Position numbers and translations under genes: made by a program
Origin: Acidobacteriota bacterium
GTDB lineage: Bacteria; Acidobacteriota; Polarisedimenticolia; JACPZX01
Length of the DNA stretch: 64,000 nt
Direction: 5' to 3'
Assembly (NCBI GenBank): GCA_016195325.1
Contig: JACPZX010000046.1
Span: 29,116 to 93,115, forward strand
Part shown: positions 55,095-63,759 of the stretch, piece after piece
Position numbering within the stretch: position 1 is the first letter of the stretch
Layout of the letters: each line of letters starts with the position of its first letter
The notes under the pieces: model-generated
Seen by the model: only the letters and a program-made list of their open reading frames with translations
Told to the model about the DNA's origin: nothing
The model's database searches: none

Positions 55095-55396
55095 GAGGGC
55101 GACACCCGCGGGGACCCTGACGATCGGGACGAAGGTCAGCGCGGCCGCGACGAGGGCCGCGGGGATCTCCCATCGCGTCAGGCGCGGCGTCGAGGTCAGC
55201 GGAGTTCTCCAGTCGCATCGCGAAGGGGAGCCACGAGGCGTGGCCGCGAGAGCGGACGAAGATACGGCCCCCCCGTCCGATCGGTCAAGCGAGGCGAGCG
55301 CGCGAGGGCACGCGCCTCGCGGCGTTTGACTCGCGCGCGCGCCGTGTGCAACGATGCGGCTCCCCGGCCGGGCCCCATGAGATCGACACGAGCATC
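55095..55396. other. 302-base region without an annotated gene
   Basis: The left part (to about 55200) is probably the true N-terminal coding part of the GT-C-like gene on the minus strand, because its frame stays open and hydrophobic there. The middle is very GC-rich with no feature I can support. The right part holds the promoter for the small membrane protein/purN unit. Confidence 0.5.
55326..55355 (+). promoter_or_regulatory. Promoter for the small membrane protein/purN unit
   Basis: TTGACT (55326-55331), 18 bases, then AACGAT (55350-55355) preceded by TGC, an extended -10. Predicted start near 55362, leader about 35 bases. Confidence 0.5.
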
Positions 55397-55588
55397 ATGG
55401 CCCTCTTCCTGAGCATTCTCGAAGTCCTCTTCGGCGTCGCGGGCGCGGCCCTCCTGCTCCGCGGAGCGTGGCTCCTCGCCCGGGGCGATCTCCGCCACGC
55501 CATCGTCCACGCCGGCCTCGCCACGCTCTCCTTCGCCCTCGCGATCGGCTTCTTCCTCGCCCGCGGCGTCTTCGTGGGGGCGGCGTGA
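55397..55588 (+). CDS. Small two-span membrane protein
   Basis: A 63-residue protein with two hydrophobic segments (about 4-24 and 35-58) and a short charged loop (ARGDLR). No cysteines or known motif. ATG 55397 fits the hydrophobic start; a longer in-frame form from 55346 would add polar residues before the first span. It overlaps the purN start by GTGA, so it is translated with it. Function unknown. Confidence 0.6.
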   Translation: MALFLSILEVLFGVAGAALLLRGAWLLARGDLRHAIVHAGLATLSFALAIGFFLARGVFVGAA

Positions 55589-56234
55589 CGCGCGTCTCCG
55601 CGAGTCCGGCGCCCCCGGGGCGGAAGGGACGGATCGGGGTCCTCATCTCCGGGCGGGGCTCCAACATGCTCGCCATCGCAGAGGCCTGCCGGGACGGGAG
55701 AATTCCCGCGGAGGTGCGCGTCGTCGTGAGCAACCTCGGCGGCGCTCCCGGCCTCGAGCGGGCGGCGGAGATGGGGATCGAGACCGTCGCCGTCACGAAG
55801 GGGGAGAGCCGCACGCGCGAGGAGCACGACATGAAGGTCGCCCTCGAGCTCCGCCGCCGCGACGTCGATCTCGTCTGCCTCGCCGGCTACATGAGACTTC
55901 TGTCCCCTGCCTTCATCCGGGAGTTCCGCGGACGGATCCTCAACATCCATCCGGGACTCCTCCCTTCCCCGGCCTTCACGCGCAGCGCCAGGCCGTCGAG
56001 TACGGCGTGCGCGTCGCAGGGGCGACGGTCCACTTCGTGGACGAGGGGCTCGACACCGGGCCCATCGTCCTGCAGGCGGTCGTCCCCGTGGAGACCGACG
56101 ACACCGAGGAGACGCTCTCGGCGCGGATCCTCGCCGAAGAGCACCGCATCTACGCCGAGGCGGTGCGTCTTTTCTTCGAAGGACGGCTGATCATCGACGG
56201 GAGAAAGGTCCGTATCGCGGGCCAGGGAAGCTAG
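55585..56234 (+). pseudogene. purN: Phosphoribosylglycinamide formyltransferase PurN, frameshifted
   Basis: Transfers a formyl group from 10-formyl-THF to GAR in the third purine step. The 5' part (GTG 55585) encodes RIGVLISGRGSNMLAI and SNLGGAPGLERA up to LNIHPGLLP. The frame then shifts near 55964: the expected FPGLHAQRQAVEYG continues in another frame from 55965 to the stop at 56234, including VDEGLDTGPI with the catalytic Asp. The catalytic Asn and His are in the first part, so all key residues exist, but in two frames. Against the family, four bases seem to be missing. Either the gene is broken or the base call here is wrong; with the rest well preserved, an assembly error is quite likely. 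Confidence 0.85.
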
Positions 56235-56299
56235 GCCGCCGCGGGGCGGGCCCGCGGCGATCGGGGCTTCGGGGGGCTGCGTGCGGGGACGGGGTTCGT

Positions 56300-57076
56300 G
56301 TGGACGTAGGGAACGAGACGGAAGGCTCCGCGAGCACCTCTTCGAGCCACGAAGATGACCCGGGCCCGGGGCAGCCCCGCCCCGGCGTGCGGGAGATCCG
56401 CTACCGATATCGCGTCTGCGATCTCCCGAAGGCGCTCCAGCCGAGGGAGAAGCTCGCGGCGCTCGGGGCGAAGGCCCTGTCGAACTCGGAGCTGATCGCG
56501 CTCGTGCTCGGGAGCGGGACGCGCGCGGAAAACGTCCTGAAGATCGCGGACGGGATCGTGCACCGCCACGGGTTCGCCGGCCTCCCCGCGCTCACGCTCG
56601 ACGAATGGGCGGCGAACCGGGGGGTCGGGCGGGCGCGCGCGTGCCAGGCGCTGGCCATCTTCGAGATCGGCCGGCGCGCCTTCCAGCCCCGGCGCGACGA
56701 GAGGCCCATCGTGTCGGGGCCGGCCGAGGCGCACCGCCACGTGCGGGAGATCGCCCGGACGAGGAAGGAGCACCTCGTCGCGCTGTACCTCGACGCGCAG
56801 AACCATCTTCTCCTCAAGGAGACGATCTCGGTGGGCAGCCTCAACACGACCCGCACGCACCCGCGCGAGATCTTCCAGCCGGCGATCGCCGTCTCGGCGA
56901 TGGGGGTCATCCTGGCGCACAACCACCCGTCCGGGAGCCTGACGCCGAGCCAGGAGGACGTGGACTTCACGCGCGCGATCAAGAGGGCCAGCGAGATCCT
57001 CGGCATCGGCCTTTACGATCACATCATCGTGGCCGAGGGGGGCTACGTCTCGATGAAAGAGAAGGGACTGTTGTAG
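56300..57076 (+). CDS. radC: RadC/JAB-domain (MPN) protein
   Basis: A 258-residue RadC family protein. Two helix-hairpin-helix units at about 45-115 (LSNSELIALVLGSGTR, NRGVGRARACQALAIFEIGRR) and the JAB/MPN domain at about 138-258, with the metal motif HNHPSGSLTPSQED (JAMM). The family was linked to DNA repair but its real function is unsettled. Start GTG 56300; the first 30 residues are acidic and low complexity, so a start further in cannot be excluded. Confidence 0.93.
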   Translation: MDVGNETEGSASTSSSHEDDPGPGQPRPGVREIRYRYRVCDLPKALQPREKLAALGAKALSNSELIALVLGSGTRAENVLKIADGIVHRHGFAGLPALTLDEWAANRGVGRARACQALAIFEIGRRAFQPRRDERPIVSGPAEAHRHVREIARTRKEHLVALYLDAQNHLLLKETISVGSLNTTRTHPREIFQPAIAVSAMGVILAHNHPSGSLTPSQEDVDFTRAIKRASEILGIGLYDHIIVAEGGYVSMKEKGLL

Positions 57077-57116
57077 TCTTCCGCATCGACGAACCCGAAG
57101 GAAAGGAGCCACGAGG

Positions 57117-57479
57117 ATGAGCGGACTGACACAGGCGACGTGCGTCCCCTGCCGGGGGGGCGTGCCGACGTTGACCGAGAGCGAGAGGGCCGAGCTGGCG
57201 CCCCAGGTACCGGAGTGGAAGGTGGCCGACGTCTCGGGAGTCCTCAGGCTCGCCCGGGAGTTCGCCTTCCCGGACTTCAAGTCGGCGATGGCCTTCGCCG
57301 TCGCCGTCGGCGACATCGCCGAGGGCGAGGGGCATCACCCCGACCTCCACGTCGCGTGGGGGAAGGTCGTCGTCGAGACGTGGACGCACAAGATCCACGG
57401 CCTGCACAGGAACGACTACATCCTCGCCGCGAAGATCGACGCCGCCTTCGCGGCCCGCGCGGCGAACCCCCGCCGCTAG
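57117..57479 (+). CDS. Pterin-4a-carbinolamine dehydratase
   Basis: A 120-residue PCD/DCoH-fold enzyme that regenerates the pterin cofactor after aromatic amino acid hydroxylation. Signature [22 protein letters not shown] (about 65-85) contains the catalytic histidines. Phenylalanine hydroxylase is not in the window. The N-terminal CVPC pair (about 9-12) is also seen in related bacterial members. Start ATG 57117. Confidence 0.92.
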   Translation: MSGLTQATCVPCRGGVPTLTESERAELAPQVPEWKVADVSGVLRLAREFAFPDFKSAMAFAVAVGDIAEGEGHHPDLHVAWGKVVVETWTHKIHGLHRNDYILAAKIDAAFAARAANPRR

Positions 57480-57494
57480 CGGCGCGGCACCCCG

Positions 57495-57503
57495 TGCTAT
57501 CTT
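57495..57503 (+). promoter_or_regulatory. Extended -10 element just upstream of tyrS
   Basis: TGC-TATCTT, an extended -10, ends 8 bases before the tyrS ATG at 57512. The predicted transcript starts at or next to the start codon. No Shine-Dalgarno site precedes the ATG, which agrees with leaderless initiation. Confidence 0.42.
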
Positions 57504-57511
57504 CGGCCGCG

Positions 57512-58732
57512 ATGAGATCTCCCGCCGAACAGGTCGCCTATCTCCGGAAGGGCGCCGTCCAGGTCATCGAGGAGGCGGAGCTCCGCGCGAAGCTCGAGCG
57601 GTCGGCCGAGACGGGACGCCCGCTCGTCGTGAAGGTCGGGTTCGACCCTTCGGCGCCCGACATCCACCTCGGGCACACGGTCCTGATGCGGAAGATGAAG
57701 CACTTCCAGGATCTCGGGCACCAGGTGGTCTTCCTCATCGGCGATTTCACCGGGATGATCGGCGATCCGACGGGGAAGTCGAAGACGCGGCCGCAGCTCA
57801 CGCGCGACGAGGTGCTGGTCAACGCCGAGACGTACAAGCGGCAGGCGTTCAAGATCCTCGATCCGAAGCGAACGCAGGTGCGCTTCAACTCCGAGTGGCT
57901 GGGGGCGATGGGAGCGGACGGCTTCATCCGGCTCGCGGGGAAGTACACGGTCGCCCGGATGCTCGAGCGCGACGACTTCGAGCGCCGGTACAGGGCGGGA
58001 GAGCCGATCGGGATCCACGAGTTCCTCTACCCGCTCGCGCAGGGATACGACTCGGTCCACCTCCACGCCGACGTGGAGCTGGGGGGCACCGATCAGACGT
58101 TCAACCTCCTCGTCGGACGGCGCCTGATGCGCGAGTACGAGATGGAGCCGCAGGTGATCCTGACGACCCCGCTCCTCGAGGGGCTCGACGGGGTCGAGAA
58201 GATGTCCAAGTCGCTCGGGAACTACGTCGCCGTCGAGGACCCGCCGGGTGAGATGTTCGGCAAGCTGATGTCCATCCCCGACGCGCTGATGTGGAAGTAC
58301 TGGGATCTGCTGACCGACGCCCCCCCCGACGAGATCCGCGCCATGCGCGCGGGGGTCGAGACGGGCGACCGGCACCCGAGGCGCGTGAAGGCCGATCTCG
58401 CGGTGAGGATCGTCACCGACTTCCACGGGCTCGAGGCGGCGAAGGAGGCGGAGGCGGAGTTCGATCGCGTCTTCCGCGGGCGCGAGAACCCGGCCGAGAT
58501 CGAGGAGGTCGCCCTCCCGTGCCGCCCCGGGAAGGTCTACGTCCCCGCCCTCCTGGTGGACCTGGGCCTCGCGAAATCGAAGGGGGAGGCGCGCCGCCTC
58601 ATCGAAGGGGGCGGGCTGTCGTTCGACGGCGCGCGCGTCGCCGACGCGAACGCCGAGATCGACGCCAGCGCGCCGCGCTCGATCCTCATCAAGGCGGGGA
58701 AGCGCCGGTTCCTGAAGGCCTCCTTCCGGTGA
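57512..58732 (+). CDS. tyrS: Tyrosyl-tRNA synthetase
   Basis: A 406-residue class I synthetase charging tRNA-Tyr. The HIGH-like motif is HLGH (residues 52-55) and KMSKS is at 230-234; a C-terminal S4 RNA-binding domain lies at about 340-400 ([23 protein letters not shown]). It resembles the TyrZ-type subgroup because of its HLGH form and length. The ATG directly follows a -10 element; thrC starts within its stop (GTGA). Confidence 0.96.
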   Translation: MRSPAEQVAYLRKGAVQVIEEAELRAKLERSAETGRPLVVKVGFDPSAPDIHLGHTVLMRKMKHFQDLGHQVVFLIGDFTGMIGDPTGKSKTRPQLTRDEVLVNAETYKRQAFKILDPKRTQVRFNSEWLGAMGADGFIRLAGKYTVARMLERDDFERRYRAGEPIGIHEFLYPLAQGYDSVHLHADVELGGTDQTFNLLVGRRLMREYEMEPQVILTTPLLEGLDGVEKMSKSLGNYVAVEDPPGEMFGKLMSIPDALMWKYWDLLTDAPPDEIRAMRAGVETGDRHPRRVKADLAVRIVTDFHGLEAAKEAEAEFDRVFRGRENPAEIEEVALPCRPGKVYVPALLVDLGLAKSKGEARRLIEGGGLSFDGARVADANAEIDASAPRSILIKAGKRRFLKASFR

Positions 58733-59898
58733 GCCCGAGCGTCCTCACGCACCTCGAGTGCGCCGACTGCGGCACGCGCCAAGATCGTCTCGCGCTCGTC
58801 AACCTCTGCTCCTGCGGCGGCTCGCTGTTGGCGCGCTACGACCTCCATGCGCCGCGGCTCGCCGCGCTGAAGGAGAGGCTTAGCGTCCGCGAGGCGGATC
58901 TCTGGCGCTACGCGGAGCTCCTTCCCGACCCAGGCTTCGCCATCTCGCTCGGGGAGGGGTTCACACCGCTCGTCGCCGCCCGCGCGACGGGGCGCGCCGT
59001 GAACTGTCCGGGCCTCCTCATCAAGGACGAGTCGGCGAACCCCACGGGCTCATTCAAGGACCGCGGGCTTTCCGTCGCGGTCGCGATGGCGAAGGCGCTC
59101 GGCGCGAGGGCGGGGGCGCTCCCTTCGGCGGGCAACGCCGGCTCCGCTGCGGCCGCCTTCGGCGCCCGCGCGCGCCTGCCGATCCACGTCTTCCTCCCGG
59201 CCGACACTCCGCGGTCGTTCTTCGGCGAGGTCCGGGCGTACGGCGCCGTCCTGCACACGGTGGAGGGGCACATCGGCGACGCCGGGCGCGCGATGCGCGA
59301 GCGGCTTTCCGCGGAGGGATGGTTCGACCTTTCGACCCTCAAGGAGCCGTACCGGGTCGAGGGGAAGAAGACGATGGGGTACGAGGTCGCCGAGCAGATG
59401 GGATGGACCCTGCCCGACGCCATCCTCTACCCGACCGGCGGGGGGACCGGGCTCATCGGGATGTGGAAGGCGTTCGAGGAGATGGAAACGCTCGGCTGGA
59501 TCGCCGCGGGGAAGCGCCCGCGCATGTACGCCGTGCAGTCCGAGGGGTGCGCCCCCGTCGTCCGCGCCTTCGAGGCGGGGAAGGATCGCGCCGAGCCGTG
59601 GGCCGATCCGAGGACCGCCGCGTCCGGAATCCGCGTGCCCGCTCCGTTCGCCGATCGCCTGATCCTGCGAATTCTCAGGGAGAGCGGTGGCGGCGCCGTG
59701 GCCGTGAAGGAGGCCGAAATCGCCGGGGCCGCGCAGGAGATCGCGCGGCACGAGGGGATCCTGCCGGCCCCCGAAGGGGCCGCGTGCCTCCTCGCCCTCT
59801 CCCGCCTCCTGGCGCTCGGGGCGATCGCCCCCGCCGATCGCGTCGTCCTGTTCAACACCGGGACCGGGCTCAAGTACCCGGAAGCCCTCGGCTTCTGA
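58729..59898 (+). CDS. thrC: Threonine synthase
   Basis: A 389-residue PLP enzyme converting O-phosphohomoserine to threonine. A zinc-ribbon-like N-terminus (CADC ... CSCG, about residues 8-28) precedes the fold-type II core; the PLP lysine is Lys110 in GSFKDRG, and the phosphate-binding loop is [10 protein letters not shown] (about 245-255). Zinc-ribbon threonine synthases of this kind are common. Homoserine genes are not nearby. Start GTG 58729 overlaps tyrS. Confidence 0.92.
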   Translation: MSPSVLTHLECADCGTRQDRLALVNLCSCGGSLLARYDLHAPRLAALKERLSVREADLWRYAELLPDPGFAISLGEGFTPLVAARATGRAVNCPGLLIKDESANPTGSFKDRGLSVAVAMAKALGARAGALPSAGNAGSAAAAFGARARLPIHVFLPADTPRSFFGEVRAYGAVLHTVEGHIGDAGRAMRERLSAEGWFDLSTLKEPYRVEGKKTMGYEVAEQMGWTLPDAILYPTGGGTGLIGMWKAFEEMETLGWIAAGKRPRMYAVQSEGCAPVVRAFEAGKDRAEPWADPRTAASGIRVPAPFADRLILRILRESGGGAVAVKEAEIAGAAQEIARHEGILPAPEGAACLLALSRLLALGAIAPADRVVLFNTGTGLKYPEALGF

Positions 59899-59911
59899 GC
59901 ACGAGGCGGCC

Positions 59912-61633
59912 GTGCCCATCCGGCTGACGGTCGGGCTCATCGCCCTCGTGGCCCTCCTCATCCGGCTCCTGCACGTTTTCTCCTACGAGCCGATCCCCGT
60001 GAGCGACATGGCCGTCTTCGTGGACATGGCGACGCATCGCCTGTCCCTCCAGAACCTCTTCACTCCGGCCGGGTACTGCTCCTACCCGCCGGGGTACGCC
60101 TTCTTCCTGAAGCCGTTCTTCCTCCTCTTCGACGGCGCCGCCGCGCACCGCGCGATCCAGATCGCGCAGGCCGCTCTCGGCGCGGGGACGTGCCTCCTCG
60201 TCGGCCGCCTCGCGGCGCGCCTCCACTCGCGGCGCGCGGGGATCGTCGCCGCGCTGGTCGCCTGCTTCTTCCCGCACTACGTCTTCTACACCAGCGTCTT
60301 CATGAGCGAGACCGTCTTCACCTTCTTCTTCCTCGCGGCGCTTCTGCTTCTCCTCCGCGCCGCGGACCGGCACTCCGCGTGGAGCCACTACAGGGCCGGG
60401 CTCGCGGCCGGCTTCGCCTGCCTCGTGCGGCCGGCCGCCGTCGCGCTGTTCCCGGCGGCGCTCCGGGCCGTCGCCCGGGCGCCCGGCGGGGCGAGGGGCC
60501 GCGTGAGGGCGGCGGCGCTCCTGGCCGCGGGGGGGCTGACGCTGCTTCTGCCCTGGGCCGCGCGGAACGCGATCGCCTACCACCGCTTCGTGCTGATCGC
60601 GCCGAACGGGGCCATCAACCTCGCGATCGGGAACACCGAAGGCGCCAGCGGAGGCTACCGCGGCCTTCCGGCGATCGAAGGGGACGAGTGGGAGCGCGCC
60701 CGCGCGTGGCGGGAGCGGGCGATCGATTTCGTCACGCGCGATCCCTTCGGCGCCCTCTTCATCACGCTCCGCCTGAAGTGGGACGCCTTCTGGGAGCTGG
60801 TGCCCCCCTGGCCGCTCTACTCGAGCAACCCCGAGCTCTTCGCCGGCCGGCACTTCTTCCCGATGATCCCGTGGGCCGCCGTTCTCGCGCTGGCGCTCGT
60901 CGGGCTCGTTCCGGCCACGCGCAGGCCCGCGGGCCGGATGGTCGTCCTTACCGCGGCCGCCTACGTCGGCGTCTACCTGATCTTCTTCGGGCAGGCGCGG
61001 TTCCGCTTCCCCATCGAAGGGATCTTCATCGCGCTCGCCGCGGCGGCGATCGTCGAGGTGTCGGGGCCGCTCCTCGCCGCGAAGGGCCGGCGGGCGCGCG
61101 CGTGGGGCATGGCGGCCGCCATCCTTCTCGTCGCGGTCCTCGCGCAGTCGAGTCTCAGCGCCGCCTCGGCGCGCGCCTTCCATCGCGCGCCCGAATCGCT
61201 GCTGAGAGCCGGAGGGGAAACGGCGGTTCCCGCGGACGCGGCGGAGATCTCCCTCTTCGATGGCGGTCCGATTCCCGTCGATCGAGCCGTGGCGCGGTAC
61301 CTCGATCTCTCCTTCTCCATCCGTCGCGAGGGGCCGGAGAGGGCCAACCCCACCGTGGGCGTCGTCCATCTGGACTTCTTCGACGCGAAGGGAGAGAAGC
61401 TGGAGTGGACCGAGAACCGCGCTCTGAGGCTCGAGTCGGTGCCCGCGAATCGCTGGGTGACGATGGAGCTCAAGGCCTGGATCCCGACCGCCGCCGGCAC
61501 GGTGCGGGCCACGATCGTCCCGCTGCCGTCGTCTCCCGACACCGTGGTCGTCGACCGGCCGGTCCTGCGCTACGCGAAGGGGAACGATCTCGCGCTCGAG
61601 TTCCTCTTCCCCTACCTGAGGGCCGCGGAGTGA
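59912..61633 (+). CDS. GT39/ArnT-like glycosyltransferase, membrane-bound
   Basis: A 573-residue protein with about 9-11 membrane segments in the first 385 residues and a C-terminal soluble domain (about 400-570) of beta type. The acidic pair in VSDMAVF after the first span matches the catalytic region of PMT/GT39-like glycosyltransferases, which move a sugar from a lipid-phosphate donor to an extracytoplasmic acceptor. GYCSYPPGYAFFLKPF and the FFPHYVFYTSVFMSETVF stretch fit the family. Start GTG 59912. Acceptor unknown. It is read together with the secreted protein downstream. Confidence 0.82.
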   Translation: MPIRLTVGLIALVALLIRLLHVFSYEPIPVSDMAVFVDMATHRLSLQNLFTPAGYCSYPPGYAFFLKPFFLLFDGAAAHRAIQIAQAALGAGTCLLVGRLAARLHSRRAGIVAALVACFFPHYVFYTSVFMSETVFTFFFLAALLLLLRAADRHSAWSHYRAGLAAGFACLVRPAAVALFPAALRAVARAPGGARGRVRAAALLAAGGLTLLLPWAARNAIAYHRFVLIAPNGAINLAIGNTEGASGGYRGLPAIEGDEWERARAWRERAIDFVTRDPFGALFITLRLKWDAFWELVPPWPLYSSNPELFAGRHFFPMIPWAAVLALALVGLVPATRRPAGRMVVLTAAAYVGVYLIFFGQARFRFPIEGIFIALAAAAIVEVSGPLLAAKGRRARAWGMAAAILLVAVLAQSSLSAASARAFHRAPESLLRAGGETAVPADAAEISLFDGGPIPVDRAVARYLDLSFSIRREGPERANPTVGVVHLDFFDAKGEKLEWTENRALRLESVPANRWVTMELKAWIPTAAGTVRATIVPLPSSPDTVVVDRPVLRYAKGNDLALEFLFPYLRAAE

Positions 61634-61637
61634 GCCG

Positions 61638-63170
61638 ATGACGTGTTCCGCGCGGTGCGTCGCCGCCTGGGTCGCCATGGCTCTCGCGGTATCTCCCGGG
61701 GCCGGCGCCCGGCCGGCGTCCCTGGAGGGCGGCGAGGGCTCCTCGTCGCCGGCGGCGACGAGCGGCCCCGGCGTTTCGATCCGGCGTGCGCCGCTGAAAG
61801 CGATGGGTGAGGCGCGCTCCCATGGCCTCAGTCTCGTCGACGCCCGAGTCGAGGACGAGCTCCCGCCGGTCGTCGCCGGGGCTCCGCCGGGCGCCCCACG
61901 TCTCCGGCGCATCGCCTCGCTTCTCTTCCGCGTCGGTGAGAGCTCCGGGCGCTCCGCGGATCTCGAGGCGCTCTTCACGCTGCCGGGCGGCGCGACGCGC
62001 CGATTCACTCTCCCGTCGGCCCGCCTGTCGCGCGGGGCCGAGATCCGGCTTCCGATCGATCTGGCGATACCCCTCGAATCCGAAGGGCGTCTCGACGTCA
62101 CCGTCACCGCGCGCTCCTCGCGCGGCGAGGAGGTCTTCGCCGCAGGCTACAGCCTCGGATTCCCGAGGTACGGGACGACCCAGGATCTGAAGGTGATTCA
62201 CATCGGCGCCCCTGTGCGCGATGCCTTCGACTCGGACCGGATTGATGACGAGCTGTGGAGCGTCCAGCAGGGCGATCCCGGGGCCACCCGAGTGCGGCAG
62301 AGCGGCGGGCGCCTCGAGATCCGGCTCGACGGCCCGTCGGGGTACGTGGGCCTTCGCGGGCGACAGGAGATCCCCATGAGAGATGTCGTCCTCGTGGCGC
62401 GGATGGGGATCGATTCGAGCGCGGCGAGCCCCCACCGCGCGCTCCTGCATCTCTGCGGCGGCGGCGCGCAGAGTCCGGACAACTGGCTGGAGATCGCGCT
62501 GGGGACGACCGCGAAGGGGGCCGAGGCCTACCTGAACCTCAGCTCCCCCCGCGTCGAGGATCGGACGGGCATCGGCTCCGTCGTCCTGAACGGGCCCGCG
62601 TCGCAGGGAGGCCTCTTCGAGCTTCTCTGCGATCCCGCCTCTCACGCGTGTCGGGGGTATGCGCGAGCCGAAGGGGAGTGGCACCCGATCGGCGGCGGAG
62701 TCGAGGTCCCCGCGCGATCGAGTCATGTCGAGCTGAAGACCGAGGGGTGGCTGGATCTCGGGCACTCGAGCACGATCTGGTTCGACGACTGCCGCCTGTA
62801 CCCGTCGCCCGAGACGCACTACGTCTCCGTCCGGCTGGCGCGGCGCGACGATGGCGGATGGAGCCTCGGCGCCGGGGACCGCTGGCCGCCCGTGGCGTTC
62901 GGGCCGCGCAACGACGAGCTCGCCGACGGCGACGTGACGGTCCGTCTCTACAGCCGCGACGGGTCGACGCTCGTCGACGAGGCCGTCGTCACGCTCACGG
63001 ACGGCTTCGCGATGCTGAGGCTGGACGCGTCCCCATGGGACGTCTATCCGGTCGCGGCGATCCTGCGCGTCTTCATCCAGGGAGCGCAGGTCGGGCCCGA
63101 CCACGTCATCGAGAGCGCCGGGGTCGAGGGGCTCTACCCCGACGACGTGTACGAGATCGGAATCGACTGA
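61638..63170 (+). CDS. Secreted beta-rich protein, unknown function
   Basis: A 510-residue exported protein with a signal peptide (about 1-24, cleaved near GAGA). The middle part (about 185-375) resembles concanavalin-like/LamG-type jelly-roll folds by its pattern of alternating strands (RDVVLVARMGIDSS, WLEIALGTTAKG, FDDCRLYP), and the ends are beta-rich too. No catalytic motif is seen. The GT39-like gene ends 4 bases upstream, so the two are co-expressed; it may be a glycosylated or sugar-binding envelope protein. I do not recognise a family. Confidence 0.68.
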   Translation: MTCSARCVAAWVAMALAVSPGAGARPASLEGGEGSSSPAATSGPGVSIRRAPLKAMGEARSHGLSLVDARVEDELPPVVAGAPPGAPRLRRIASLLFRVGESSGRSADLEALFTLPGGATRRFTLPSARLSRGAEIRLPIDLAIPLESEGRLDVTVTARSSRGEEVFAAGYSLGFPRYGTTQDLKVIHIGAPVRDAFDSDRIDDELWSVQQGDPGATRVRQSGGRLEIRLDGPSGYVGLRGRQEIPMRDVVLVARMGIDSSAASPHRALLHLCGGGAQSPDNWLEIALGTTAKGAEAYLNLSSPRVEDRTGIGSVVLNGPASQGGLFELLCDPASHACRGYARAEGEWHPIGGGVEVPARSSHVELKTEGWLDLGHSSTIWFDDCRLYPSPETHYVSVRLARRDDGGWSLGAGDRWPPVAFGPRNDELADGDVTVRLYSRDGSTLVDEAVVTLTDGFAMLRLDASPWDVYPVAAILRVFIQGAQVGPDHVIESAGVEGLYPDDVYEIGID

Positions 63171-63176
63171 CGGCGC

Positions 63177-63605
63177 TCAGCGCTTCGGCGGGGGAGAGGT
63201 CCACTCGAAGTGGAAGTGCACCTCGGTCGTGGCTCCGGCGTAACCCGGGGGGAAGGGGGCGAAGGGCGAGGCCCGGCGCACCGCGTCGAGCGCGGCGGCG
63301 TCCCAGGCGTCCTCTCCGCTCTTCATCGTCACGCCGGAGGCCGCCACCGTGCCGTCGCGCGCGATCGTCGTCACGACGACCGTCTTGTGACCGGGCGCGG
63401 GCTGTCTCGCCGGCATCCTCCACCCGGTGGCCACCTTGTCGTACGCCTTCCGCTGGTACGCGGAATCGGTGAAGTCCTTCGCGAAGTACACGGTGATCGA
63501 CGGAGACCCTGCGGGCGCCGCCCCGATGACGGTGGCCGCCGCGGCGAGGCCGAAGATCACGGTGAGAGCGGCGAGGAGCTTGGTCACGAGATGAGCTGCC
63601 TTCAT
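63177..63605 (-). CDS. TonB C-terminal-domain-like exported protein
   Basis: A 142-residue protein with an N-terminal hydrophobic signal or anchor (about 7-30). The C-terminal half (KTVVVTTIARDGTVAASGVTMKSGEDAWDAAALDAVRRASPFAPFPPGYAG) matches the TonB C-terminal fold pattern of substitution, helix and PFxPFP turn. It lacks the long Pro-rich spacer of true TonB, so it may be a small TonB-like or TolA-like partner. ATG 63605 is preferred over the ATG at 63620 because it starts the signal cleanly. Divergent from the thioredoxin gene. Confidence 0.78.
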   Translation of the reverse strand: MKAAHLVTKLLAALTVIFGLAAAATVIGAAPAGSPSITVYFAKDFTDSAYQRKAYDKVATGWRMPARQPAPGHKTVVVTTIARDGTVAASGVTMKSGEDAWDAAALDAVRRASPFAPFPPGYAGATTEVHFHFEWTSPPPKR

Positions 63606-63714
63606 GGTGGGACTTTCCATTCCGGCGACGCGCCGTCAGGTTTCGTGCGGGAAGGCGACTGCATGATACCGCTCGCGTCCGCCCCGGGCAACGGGCGATC
63701 TCCCGGTCCGTCGC

Positions 63715-63720
63715 TATAAT
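63715..63720 (+). promoter_or_regulatory. Consensus -10 hexamer upstream of the thioredoxin gene
   Basis: A perfect TATAAT, rare in this GC-rich sequence. The matching -35 position (63692-63697) is poor. Predicted start near 63727, about 33 bases before the ATG at 63760, with GGGGGGA as ribosome site. Confidence 0.42.
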
Positions 63721-63759
63721 GGGCGGGCCATGGCGGCGCTTCAGCCGGGGGGAATCTGA

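Noticed and set aside
50154-55218. Long open frames opposite and beside purL and purF (plus strand to 54437, minus strand from 55218)
   Set aside because: They are low-complexity Arg/Pro/Gly-rich and overlap well-supported purine genes and the GT-C-like gene in other frames.
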